From the NCBI GenBank assembly GCA_041485845.1, contig JBGPKH010000663.1, positions 1-5,033 of the forward strand: a stretch of 5,033 nucleotides of DNA. The letters run 5' to 3'. The notes under the pieces are model-generated. The model did not search any database. It saw only the letters and a program-made list of their open reading frames with translations, and was not told the DNA's origin. Position 1 is the stretch's first letter, and each line of letters opens with the position of its first letter. The position numbers were made by a program, and so were the translations under genes. Below are positions 1 through 5,033 of the stretch, in pieces. Source of the stretch: OMOG01 sp041485845 (lineage in GTDB: Bacteria; Acidobacteriota; Terriglobia; Bryobacterales; Bryobacteraceae).

Positions 1-785
1 AGTACATCAAGGTGGTATCCATCCGTATCAACGCCAAGGGCACCGAGGATCTCGACCTCGCCAAGGACTGCGCGGAGCTCGCGGCCTTCTACATCGGGCA
101 GAAACGCTTCGCCGTGGCCGAGCCCAACCTGCGCCGCGCCATCGATATCATCCAGAAGCAACTCGGCCCCGAGGACCAGCAGTTGGTTCCCGTGCTGGAT
201 TCACTGGCCACCGTGTTCATCGAGCAGAAGGACTATCCCCCCGCCGAGTCGCCGCTGCGGCGGGCCATTTCAATTCAGGAGCGCGCTAACGGGCCCAACC
301 ACGTCAATGTGGCGCCGCGACTCGACCGCCTGGCCATGCTCTTCTACCTGGAGAAGCGGTTCGCCGACGCCGAGCCGTTCTACCGGCGGTCGCTGGCCAT
401 TTGGGAAAGCGGGATGGAGCCGGACAACCCGGACCTGGCGACGACCTTGGACAACCTCGCCGTGGTCCTGGCGTCGCAGGACAAATTCGAGGAGGCCGAG
501 GGGCTCTACCGGCGGTCGCTGGCCTTGCGGGAGAAGACCGCCATCGCCAACCTGAACAACCTCGCCATGGTGCTCGAGGGGAAGGGCCAGAACATCGCGG
601 CCGAGCGCCAGTACAAGCTCGCCGTGACACTCGCCGACCGGATGCCGGCGATTCCCGGATCCTCCGCCAGCGACGGCGGCGTTCTGGTGAAGATGCTCCA
701 GAACTACGCCGCATTGTTGCGCAAGCTCAAGCGCGATGCCGAAGCGAAGAAGATCGAGGAACGGGTGAAGGCGCTCACCAAGTAG
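1..785 (+). CDS. TPR-repeat protein (kinesin-light-chain-like repeats), 5' end outside the window
   Basis: This is the C-terminal part of a tetratricopeptide-repeat protein, a helical scaffold class that usually mediates protein-protein contacts; no enzymatic domain is visible. The frame is open from the first full codon at 3. A GTG at 12-14 is a possible start, but it has no ribosome binding site in the few bases before it and the frame continues upstream, so the true start is probably outside. Counting from that GTG (257 codons), the helix-A signature recurs as ELA (22-24), LDSLA (62-66), LDRLA (104-108), LDNLA (146-150) and LNNLA (181-185). The steps are 42, 42 and 42 residues, then 35. 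The 42-residue period with a linker such as GPNHVN or EPDNPD, and AExxxRRxLxI in helix B, is typical of the kinesin-light-chain type (TPR_10/TPR_12). The fourth linker has lost about seven residues. A final degenerate repeat lies at 229-255 after a Gly/Ser-rich spacer (215-223). The gene converges on the VWA-like operon. Partner and pathway are unknown. Confidence 0.88.
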   Translation, partial: YIKVVSIRINAKGTEDLDLAKDCAELAAFYIGQKRFAVAEPNLRRAIDIIQKQLGPEDQQLVPVLDSLATVFIEQKDYPPAESPLRRAISIQERANGPNHVNVAPRLDRLAMLFYLEKRFADAEPFYRRSLAIWESGMEPDNPDLATTLDNLAVVLASQDKFEEAEGLYRRSLALREKTAIANLNNLAMVLEGKGQNIAAERQYKLAVTLADRMPAIPGSSASDGGVLVKMLQNYAALLRKLKRDAEAKKIEERVKALTK

Positions 786-789
786 CGTA

Positions 790-845
790 GGGCAGGCGCT
801 TTTGCCTGCCAACCGCGTGGATTTGGCAGGCGAATGCGCCTGCCC
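790..845. repeat. 56-bp compound palindrome, REP/BIME-like; possible terminator of the TPR gene
   Basis: Starting 4 nt after the TPR stop codon, GGGCAGGCGC (790-799) is exactly complementary to GCGCCTGCCC (836-845). TTTGCCTGCCAA (801-812) pairs with TTGGCAGGCGAA (823-834) with one G-T wobble. The two stems stack around one T-T mismatch (800/835), leaving a 10-nt loop at 813-822. Each half is also its own hairpin: GGCAGGC (791-797) with GCCTGCC (804-810), and GGCAGGC (825-831) with GCCTGCC (838-844). This head-to-head arrangement is like BIMEs. The position fits transcription termination or mRNA 3'-end protection, but no T-tract follows, so intrinsic termination is an inference. Confidence 0.8.
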
Positions 846-849
846 CACT

Positions 850-994
850 TCAGCCCTCGTGGCGCAGCGCGCCGGCCGGATCCGTGCGCGCGGCTTGCGC
901 GGCTGGCAACCAGCAGGGTCACCGCCAACGCCAGCACGATTACGCCGTCGTAAACCGCAGGGTCGCGCTCGCTCATGCCGAAGAGCAGGCTGCG
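850..994 (-). pseudogene. Relic of the C-terminus of an ADOP-like (MacB/FtsX) ABC-transporter permease, frameshifted
   Basis: Read on the minus strand, one frame from 994 gives RSLLFGMSERDPAVYDGV and then the hydrophobic stretch IVLALAVTLLVA. From 912, in the frame shifted by one base, it continues as WLPAAQAARTDPAGALRHE-G and stops at TGA (852-850). From family knowledge, acidobacterial duplicated orphan permeases end in a pattern like LLFGVSxxDPxxY, a last transmembrane helix, then W(I/L)PARRAxRVDPxxALRxE. Both halves match in the right order and spacing, which is unlikely by chance. The frame change near 910-915 breaks the last transmembrane helix. No upstream permease body exists: only about 110 bp of repeat-rich DNA separate the relic from the next gene, whereas a whole permease is several hundred codons. 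It is therefore a truncated, dead remnant. Nothing recognisable lies between 995 and 1025. The identification is by motif memory only. Confidence 0.72.
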
Positions 995-1025
995 CGCATG
1001 GCGGCGGTTGTGTTGAGGGCAGTTT

Positions 1026-1041
1026 CAGAGTTTGAACTCTG
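1026..1041. repeat. Palindrome CAGAGTT-TG-AACTCTG
   Basis: CAGAGTT (1026-1032) is the exact reverse complement of AACTCTG (1035-1041), with a 2-nt centre (TG). It is the first of three consecutive palindromes between the convergent genes. Its sequence differs from the two GGTTGACAACC palindromes that follow, so it may be a separate repeat family. Confidence 0.7.
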
Positions 1042-1056
1042 CTTTGGGCGGCCCAG

Positions 1057-1077
1057 GGGCGGGTTGACAACCCGCCC
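1057..1077. repeat. Palindrome GGGCGGGTTG-A-CAACCCGCCC
   Basis: A perfect 10-bp inverted repeat with a single central base (1067); as RNA it would fold as a 9-bp stem with a GAC loop. It shares the core GGTTGACAACC with the next palindrome, which starts at the following base. Its place downstream of the minus-strand VWA-like gene fits a role as a transcript 3'-end structure, but no U-tract follows in either direction. Confidence 0.75.
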
Positions 1078-1094
1078 GCAGGTTGACAACCTGC
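1078..1094. repeat. Palindrome GCAGGTTG-A-CAACCTGC beside the VWA-like gene stop
   Basis: A perfect 8-bp inverted repeat centred on A1086 directly abuts the preceding palindrome, with the same GGTTGACAACC core. It is followed by CCCAC, so the right arm reads CCTGCCCCAC (1090-1099). The same 10-mer ends the compound palindrome at 839-848. It lies 9 bp beyond the stop codon of the minus-strand gene and would be the first hairpin in that transcript's 3' untranslated region. Confidence 0.75.
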
Positions 1095-1103
1095 CCCACA
1101 GTT

Positions 1104-3500
1104 TTACTGGACGTCGAAGTCGGTCGAGCGCATCATCTGCCGGCCGGCCGAATCGGCCGCGGTCATCTCCAGCCGATAGGCCCCCGCGGTGAGCATGTTC
1201 AGCGGCAGTTTCAAGCCGATCGGAACCACGGGGCTCCCTTTGCGGATGAAATTGGCCGCGGGCACTCCGCCGGAATCCACCTTCTGCTCCCCGCTCTGGC
1301 GTACCACGACCTTGAGCTGCACCATCAGGTCCGGCGGCTTTTCGTCCGTAAGCATCGGGTCGTAGACTTCCATGTAAATGCCGACGAGGTCCGTGGTTTT
1401 GAACTTGGTCGCGCCGGAGGGCGGGAACTGGAACGGCGCCGGATTGGCGGGCACGATCAACAGCGTGCGGCCTTCCAGCAACTGCGTGTCCATGTTGGCC
1501 TCGGCGTCGTTCACGCGATGGAAGCCCTTGCTGAACGCCACGCCGCTGACCATGAACTGCTTGCCGTCGTAGGGGTCGATGTTGAGCGGGGCTTCCAGTT
1601 TTCCGAAGGCCTCGCCGCTCGAGCTGAAGGCCACCTTCAGGGTGTATTTGCCGGAGGCCACGTCGAACTGGTTCTCGTAGTGGTAGGGCTTTTCGGCGAA
1701 CTTTTCGACTTCCTTCTTGTCTTCGAGATCCAGCTTCACGGTGTCGCTGAACCGCCCCGCGACCTCGGCGTTGGGCCGGTAGATCAGTCCCAGGACATTC
1801 ATCTCGGCGTGGAGCTTGCCCTTCACCTTTTCGAACTTGATGTCGCCGCCGGGGATTTCGATGGCCACGTTGACACGGGCGGTATCCGGGGACGTGTAGA
1901 AGAACGGCGCCTGCATCACGGCGCTGATGGTGCCGGCCTCCTCTCCCACGGCGCGGGTCTCCAGTTGGCGCTCGGCGGGCTTGCCCGCCAGCGGGTCCGC
2001 GGTCTTGATGTTGCAGTAGTAGGTGCGCGCGCGCACGTTCGAGCCGCCCTTATTCACCTTCACCTTCAAGTTGTGGCAGGTTCCCAACTCGGATTCCGGG
2101 GGCGTGTAGCCGAGAATGTAGTACTCATTCTGCTCCTTGCCGATCTTGGTGAGGCCGCCGAGCAGATCGTTGGTGTTGAGGATGACGAACCCGCCGGTGC
2201 CTTCGGCGAGCATGTAGAGCACCTGCTGGTTGGTGGATGCACTCTCCGGAAATCGCGGCAGAAGAACGTCCGAGGGCCGGCCGAAACGGGGGTTGTTGTT
2301 CAGGGGAACCGCCCCGCCGCGCGGCGGCGCATTTCCGCCGCCGCCGGGGTTGCCGCCGCCCGGACCGTTGGCGCCGGTGCGGCCACCGCCGAATCCGCCG
2401 CCGGCCGGGCTAACGCCGCCGGGCGCGCCGATGCCGCCGCGGCCGCCAACGCCGCCGGCGCCGCTGTCACCAAAACCCCCGCCGCCGCCGCGCGGGGTGG
2501 CGCCGCCGCCACCGCCAGCAGGCGCGCCGCCACCGCCACCAGTAGCGCCGCCACCACCAGCAGCACCTCCGCCCGCGCCGCCACCGGCGCCGCCACCAGC
2601 GCCGCCTCTGCCCTGCGGCGCGGCGTATGCCGCCACCAGGGAAGCAATCCGCAAAACGGGAAAGCGCGCAAAGGCAATGCCCGTATCACGAACGGCCGCG
2701 GGCGGCAGCAACGCACCGCGCGGCCCGAAGGGAAGCGTGGCGGGAACTGTTAAGCCGCGCACGTCGATGGGATAGACCGCCACATTCGCCTTGTTGCACG
2801 AGTCGATGGCGGCGGTCACCTCCGACCGCTCCTCGCTGGTGAGCGGAAAACCGGACGTGAACAGCACCAGCGTCTTGCGGCCGGGCACGTTGGTGAGATT
2901 CTTCGCCATGCTGGACAAGCCGAGCAGCATGGTGCGCACGCCAAAATCGGACATGCCGCCCAGACGCGGCACGCCCACGGAGGCAACCTGGGTCGAAGTC
3001 GCCGACATTTTCGTGCCGCTGACGACTTGCTTCAGGCGCTCCACATCGGCCGTGAAGTTCTGGGCGATTTGCAGGCTGCCGCCGAAGTTGACGATGGCGA
3101 TCAACCGGTCGGGACCCACATTGGCGTCGATGAACTTGCCGGCTTCCTGCCGGGCGCGCACCTGGTCGCCCACATCCATCGACGAATTGTCGAAGAACAG
3201 GACCATATAGTGGTTCCGCTTGTCGGCGGGCGCGGCTGGATCGACGCCAAAGGAGAAGGTCTTGAGAGGCTGCTTCTTGTTGTCCTCCTGGACCTCGAAG
3301 TCCTTCATCTCGAGGTCGCGGATGTAGTTGCCCTTCTTATCCGTGACCACGGCGTCCACCAGGACCAGGCGCGTCTCCGTCCGGATCGTGGGCACGGATC
3401 CGGGCGGCGGCGCCTGCGCGAAAGCGCCGGCCAAACCCCCCGCCAACCCCCCCGCCAAACCCAGGAGCCCAATCCACAAGATCTTGCCGTGAAGCTGCAT
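1104..3500 (-). CDS. Secreted VWFA-related (TIGR03436-like) protein with glycine-rich insertion
   Basis: A complete 798-codon gene from ATG (3500-3498) to TAA (1106-1104), preceded by a strong Shine-Dalgarno. Residues 1-28 form a signal peptide (hydrophobic core, AFA before Q29), so the product is exported to the periplasm or beyond. Residues 38-86 carry the family's N-terminal segment (RLVLVDAVVTDKKG, DFEV at 67-70). The VWA-like core follows: YMVLFFD-N-S-S-M (98-108), LVLFTSGFPL (211-220), VAVYPIDVRGL (240-250), LAEGTGGFVILNTNDL (431-446) and YYILGY (460-465). The MIDAS is degenerate: DNSSM has Met where DxSxS has the last Ser, and TSG replaces the usual TDG. Residues 296-397 are almost all Gly, Ala and Pro. 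C475 and C496 flank a strand pair and could form a disulfide. Residues 500-798 have no family I recognise; short strand-rich stretches (SGKYTLKVAF, AGAYRLEMTAADSAG) suggest beta-sandwich modules. It is the second gene of an apparent two-gene operon of paralogues. The ligand is unknown. The family call is firm; the function is not. Confidence 0.9.
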   Translation of the reverse strand: MQLHGKILWIGLLGLAGGLAGGLAGAFAQAPPPGSVPTIRTETRLVLVDAVVTDKKGNYIRDLEMKDFEVQEDNKKQPLKTFSFGVDPAAPADKRNHYMVLFFDNSSMDVGDQVRARQEAGKFIDANVGPDRLIAIVNFGGSLQIAQNFTADVERLKQVVSGTKMSATSTQVASVGVPRLGGMSDFGVRTMLLGLSSMAKNLTNVPGRKTLVLFTSGFPLTSEERSEVTAAIDSCNKANVAVYPIDVRGLTVPATLPFGPRGALLPPAAVRDTGIAFARFPVLRIASLVAAYAAPQGRGGAGGGAGGGAGGGAAGGGGATGGGGGAPAGGGGGATPRGGGGGFGDSGAGGVGGRGGIGAPGGVSPAGGGFGGGRTGANGPGGGNPGGGGNAPPRGGAVPLNNNPRFGRPSDVLLPRFPESASTNQQVLYMLAEGTGGFVILNTNDLLGGLTKIGKEQNEYYILGYTPPESELGTCHNLKVKVNKGGSNVRARTYYCNIKTADPLAGKPAERQLETRAVGEEAGTISAVMQAPFFYTSPDTARVNVAIEIPGGDIKFEKVKGKLHAEMNVLGLIYRPNAEVAGRFSDTVKLDLEDKKEVEKFAEKPYHYENQFDVASGKYTLKVAFSSSGEAFGKLEAPLNIDPYDGKQFMVSGVAFSKGFHRVNDAEANMDTQLLEGRTLLIVPANPAPFQFPPSGATKFKTTDLVGIYMEVYDPMLTDEKPPDLMVQLKVVVRQSGEQKVDSGGVPAANFIRKGSPVVPIGLKLPLNMLTAGAYRLEMTAADSAGRQMMRSTDFDVQ
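2310..2615 (-). repeat. Glycine-rich low-complexity segment (codons 296-397)
   Basis: About 100 codons are dominated by GGN and GCN, with scattered Pro, Arg, Ser and Asn. The start is a short tandem array: A-G-G-G three times (codons 301-312) with a 12-nt DNA period, then G-rich runs such as ATGGGGGAPAGGGGGATPR. The translation is probably flexible and disordered. The antisense strand reads as a proline-rich open frame, a by-product of this composition. The segment sits between the V-Y-P-I-D strand and the L-A-E-G-T-G-G segment, so inside the VWA-like fold and not at a domain border. Confidence 0.85.
3417..3500 (-). other. Predicted Sec signal peptide of the downstream VWA-like protein
   Basis: Codons 1-28 give a short basic start (H4, K6), a hydrophobic core built on repeated L-A-G-G units, and a plausible signal peptidase I site after AFA (A28/Q29). 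There is no lipobox cysteine, so a lipoprotein is unlikely. The mature N-terminus is Pro-rich (QAPPPG), which is common just after the cleavage site. Confidence 0.75.
3436..3453 (-). repeat. Two near-identical coding repeats with G6 and G7 runs in the signal peptide
   Basis: On the coding strand the signal-peptide core contains two copies of a 12-nt unit of the form TTGGCGGGGGGG, encoding G-L-A-G repeats. On the plus strand they appear as a run of six C (3436-3441) and a run of seven C (3447-3453). Gain or loss of a 12-nt unit would keep frame and change the hydrophobic length; a single-base slip would abolish translation of the protein. Confidence 0.6.
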
Positions 3501-3506
3501 CGCTGA

Positions 3507-3513
3507 ACCTCCC
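3507..3513 (-). promoter_or_regulatory. Shine-Dalgarno GGGAGGT for the downstream VWA-like gene
   Basis: On the coding strand the sequence reads TAA-GGGAGGT-TCAGCG-ATG. The anti-16S match begins directly after the upstream gene's stop codon, and its GGAGG core lies 7 nt before the ATG. This fixes the start at 3500 and makes translational coupling or re-initiation by terminating ribosomes plausible. Confidence 0.85.
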
Positions 3514-5033
3514 TTACGGAATCTCTACGGCGCCATTGGCCGCCGACATCATTTGCCCTTCGGCATCTCTCACCACCAGCCGGACCAGATAGGTGCCCGG
3601 CTTCACATCGAAACTGCTTCTCACCGTAAACCCGGCGTCGGCGCGCCGCTCCAGCGTATCATCCTTCAATCGCAATTCCACCAGCTTCTGGTTGCCGATG
3701 ACGTAATTCCCATTGCGGTCGAACAGGGCGGAAACGATGGTCAGCTTATTGTGATTGCGCCCTTCCACTTTGCGCAATCGCAGGTGTTTCAAATCCACGT
3801 GAGTGACCACCGTAACGCTGGCCCTGGTATCGCTGGCCTTGAAAAACTGGGTGTGCAGGTCGACGGGCAGCTCGTGCATCTCCTCGCGCGAGAAGATGGC
3901 CTCCTGCAACTCGGCCTTGGCGGTCTCTTCGGCGTCGGTCAGGTGCTTGGGAGCGTAGTAGCCCCGGCGGGCCTGCGAGCTCAGACCGTCGGGCGCCTTC
4001 AAAGCGACTTTCAAGGCGTGAAAACTGCCATCGTACTTCAGGTTCTGGGGCGAGTAACCGAGGATGTACAGATACTCCGGCGCAGCGGCCACCTCTTTGA
4101 ACCCCGCCGTGAGGTCGTTATTGTTCTCGAAGTGTTTGCCGCCGGTGCCCAAGGCCAGCTCGGCAAGCACGTCGGCCTGCGCGCGGGCGGCGTCGCGGTC
4201 GTAACCGTCCTTCACGCGTGAGGTGTAGGAGTCGACACCTCCGGGACGGCTGGCATCCAAGGCCGGGTCGGTCCAGAGGCCGCGCGCATCCACGGTGCTG
4301 ATGATGACGTTGGCCCGGATGGCGCGATCCGTGATGTCGGTCTTTTCGGACTGGACATCGAAATTGGTGATGAAGCCGGGAGAAGCCAGGATGACGGTCC
4401 GTTGTCCCGGCATCGCCGACATGCGGCGGATCGTATCCTTGATGACCAACAGCGTCACGCGAACTTCCTGATCCCCGACGCTCAGTTCCATCTGCGCGGC
4501 GCCTTGCGCCATTTTCTCCGCGGAGGAACGCTGCGATTCATCCATGTTGGAGCAGATCATGGTTTCCTGGGTGGCCGCCTGGAGCGCGGTAGGATCGTGC
4601 TTGTTCTGGATCAGGTCGGCCATGTAGTAGCTGATGTCGGGGCACTGGCGGATGCCGTGACCGCTCATCGGCCGGGGCATGAGGCGGCTGAGGGCCTCAT
4701 GCAGCTTGTCGCGGTCATCGGTGAACTCGAGGTTGTTCTGGCCGGAAGTGGTGAAGATCGCGGCGCGATCCGTGGGGGTGAGGGTGGCCATGTGGCGCTG
4801 CGCGGATTCGCGGGTGCGCACGAGGTCGCCGAAGGCCAGGTGGACATCGTCGAACAGGTAGGCGACAAATCGATCGGGCGTGTCGGCGGGCAGGGCCTCG
4901 GAGCCCTCCCCGGGTTTCGGGGCGGGGCTGTCGGCGGACTTGACGAACTTGCCGCCGGCCTTTTCGACCGAAAACTTGGTGATGACCTGCGGCTTGTTCT
5001 TATCGAAGAGCTGGAAGTCTTCCTGCTGGAGAC
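3514..5033 (-). CDS. VWFA-related (TIGR03436-like) protein, paralogue of the next gene; 5' end outside the window
   Basis: The frame runs without a stop from the right edge to TAA (3516-3514): 505 complete codons. A GTG at 4821-4819 is not the start, because the 70 codons before it already carry family sequence: EDFQLFDKNKPQ (4-15 of the visible part) and the first core strand RFVAYLFDDVHL (54-65). The signal peptide and first strand should lie beyond the window. Other landmarks are TVILASPGF (212-220), IISTVDARGL (243-252), LAELALGTGGKHFENNNDL (289-307), YLYILGY (320-326) and ARRGYYAP (354-361). The MIDAS position reads DDVHL, not DxSxS, and SPG replaces TDG, so divalent metal binding of the integrin type is unlikely. 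C130 and C160 bracket a helical insertion (CPDISYYMAD to MIC) and may pair. The C-terminal 140 residues look like a beta-sandwich (SSFDVKPGTYLVRLVV). It is the upstream member of a tight operon with the 1104-3500 paralogue. Family sure; ligand and role unknown. Confidence 0.9.
   Translation of the reverse strand, partial: LQQEDFQLFDKNKPQVITKFSVEKAGGKFVKSADSPAPKPGEGSEALPADTPDRFVAYLFDDVHLAFGDLVRTRESAQRHMATLTPTDRAAIFTTSGQNNLEFTDDRDKLHEALSRLMPRPMSGHGIRQCPDISYYMADLIQNKHDPTALQAATQETMICSNMDESQRSSAEKMAQGAAQMELSVGDQEVRVTLLVIKDTIRRMSAMPGQRTVILASPGFITNFDVQSEKTDITDRAIRANVIISTVDARGLWTDPALDASRPGGVDSYTSRVKDGYDRDAARAQADVLAELALGTGGKHFENNNDLTAGFKEVAAAPEYLYILGYSPQNLKYDGSFHALKVALKAPDGLSSQARRGYYAPKHLTDAEETAKAELQEAIFSREEMHELPVDLHTQFFKASDTRASVTVVTHVDLKHLRLRKVEGRNHNKLTIVSALFDRNGNYVIGNQKLVELRLKDDTLERRADAGFTVRSSFDVKPGTYLVRLVVRDAEGQMMSAANGAVEIP

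Noticed and set aside
704..976. 90-codon minus-strand ORF starting MSERDPAVYDG as a real small gene
   Set aside because: Only its first ~25 codons resemble anything (a permease tail), and the matching C-terminus continues in another frame. The rest reads through the repeat and antisense of the TPR gene. It is better explained as a pseudogene fragment.
270..1070. Minus-strand frames opposite the TPR gene, including one crossing into the intergenic region
   Set aside because: Arg/Pro/Ala-rich translations without motifs, antisense to the periodic TPR coding sequence. They are typical shadows in GC-rich DNA.
786..1103. tRNA, riboswitch or small RNA gene in the intergenic region
   Set aside because: No cloverleaf, no T-loop GGTTCRA motif in the right context and no recognisable riboswitch core. 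The structure seen is explained by simple palindromes and the permease relic.
1064..1111. Two TTGACA sequences (1064-1069 and 1083-1088) as -35 promoter boxes
   Set aside because: Both are the centres of palindromes with core GGTTGACAACC. No -10-like hexamer lies about 17 bp downstream (1106-1111 is ACTGGA), and any plus-strand transcript would run antisense into the VWA-like gene.
2565..2600. Short tandem array with 12-nt period, considered as CRISPR or other repeat locus
   Set aside because: The repeats are codon-phased (A-G-G-G), far too short and without spacers. They belong to the Gly-rich coding segment.
1083..2753. Long plus-strand open frame (556 codons) over the VWA-like gene
   Set aside because: It is antisense to a gene with a signal peptide, a Shine-Dalgarno and clear family motifs. 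Its translation is low-complexity (His/Val/Leu-rich, then Ala/Thr-rich) with no domain, and starts inside a palindrome. It is a shadow of high GC content and absence of stops opposite Gly codons.
2230..2775. Plus-strand proline-rich frame
   Set aside because: It is simply the complement of the Gly-rich codons (GGN read as NCC/CCN). There is no ribosome binding site and no recognisable start context.
4819..4821. GTG as start codon of the right-hand VWA-like gene
   Set aside because: The frame stays open to the window edge, and the 70 preceding codons carry conserved family sequence, including the first core strand, so the gene begins upstream of the window.

Overview
The window looks like a piece of a high-GC Acidobacteriota chromosome, most like the Solibacter/Bryobacter group. 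Three things point there. Two adjacent genes encode secreted proteins of the 'VWFA-related Acidobacterial domain' type (TIGR03436-like). A degraded tail resembles the ADOP permeases (acidobacterial duplicated orphan permeases, MacB/FtsX type). The intergenic DNA holds short GC-rich palindromes of the kind I recall as dispersed in these genomes. The assignment rests on protein motifs read by eye, not on a search.

Layout. Bases 1-785 (+) are the 3' part of a tetratricopeptide-repeat (TPR) gene that begins upstream of the window. Bases 786-1103 are a 318-bp gap between convergent genes. It contains a 56-bp compound hairpin (790-845), a frameshifted C-terminal relic of an ADOP-like permease on the minus strand (850-994), about 30 bp with nothing recognisable (995-1025), and three consecutive palindromes (1026-1094). 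Bases 1104-3500 (-) are a complete 798-codon gene for an exported VWA-like protein with a long glycine-rich insertion. Bases 3514-5033 (-) are the 3' 505 codons of a second VWA-like gene whose 5' end lies beyond the window.

The two VWA-like genes are tandem paralogues in one probable operon, transcribed right to left. The upstream one stops 13 nt before the ATG of the downstream one, and the downstream Shine-Dalgarno sequence touches the upstream stop codon. Their promoter is outside the window. Both keep the family landmarks: a DFxV/L..D entry motif, a V/IDxRGL strand, L(A)E.xTGG followed by an N-D-L segment, and Y(I)LGY. Both lack the canonical DxSxS metal-binding (MIDAS) motif. They are best read as secreted scaffold or adhesion-type proteins of unknown ligand. 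The TPR gene is convergent and its functional link to them is unknown.

The most notable items are the permease relic bracketed by related repeats, the repeat cluster itself, the about 140-residue Gly-rich expansion inside the VWA-like fold of one paralogue only, and the degenerate MIDAS in both. I see no convincing evidence for a wholly new system.
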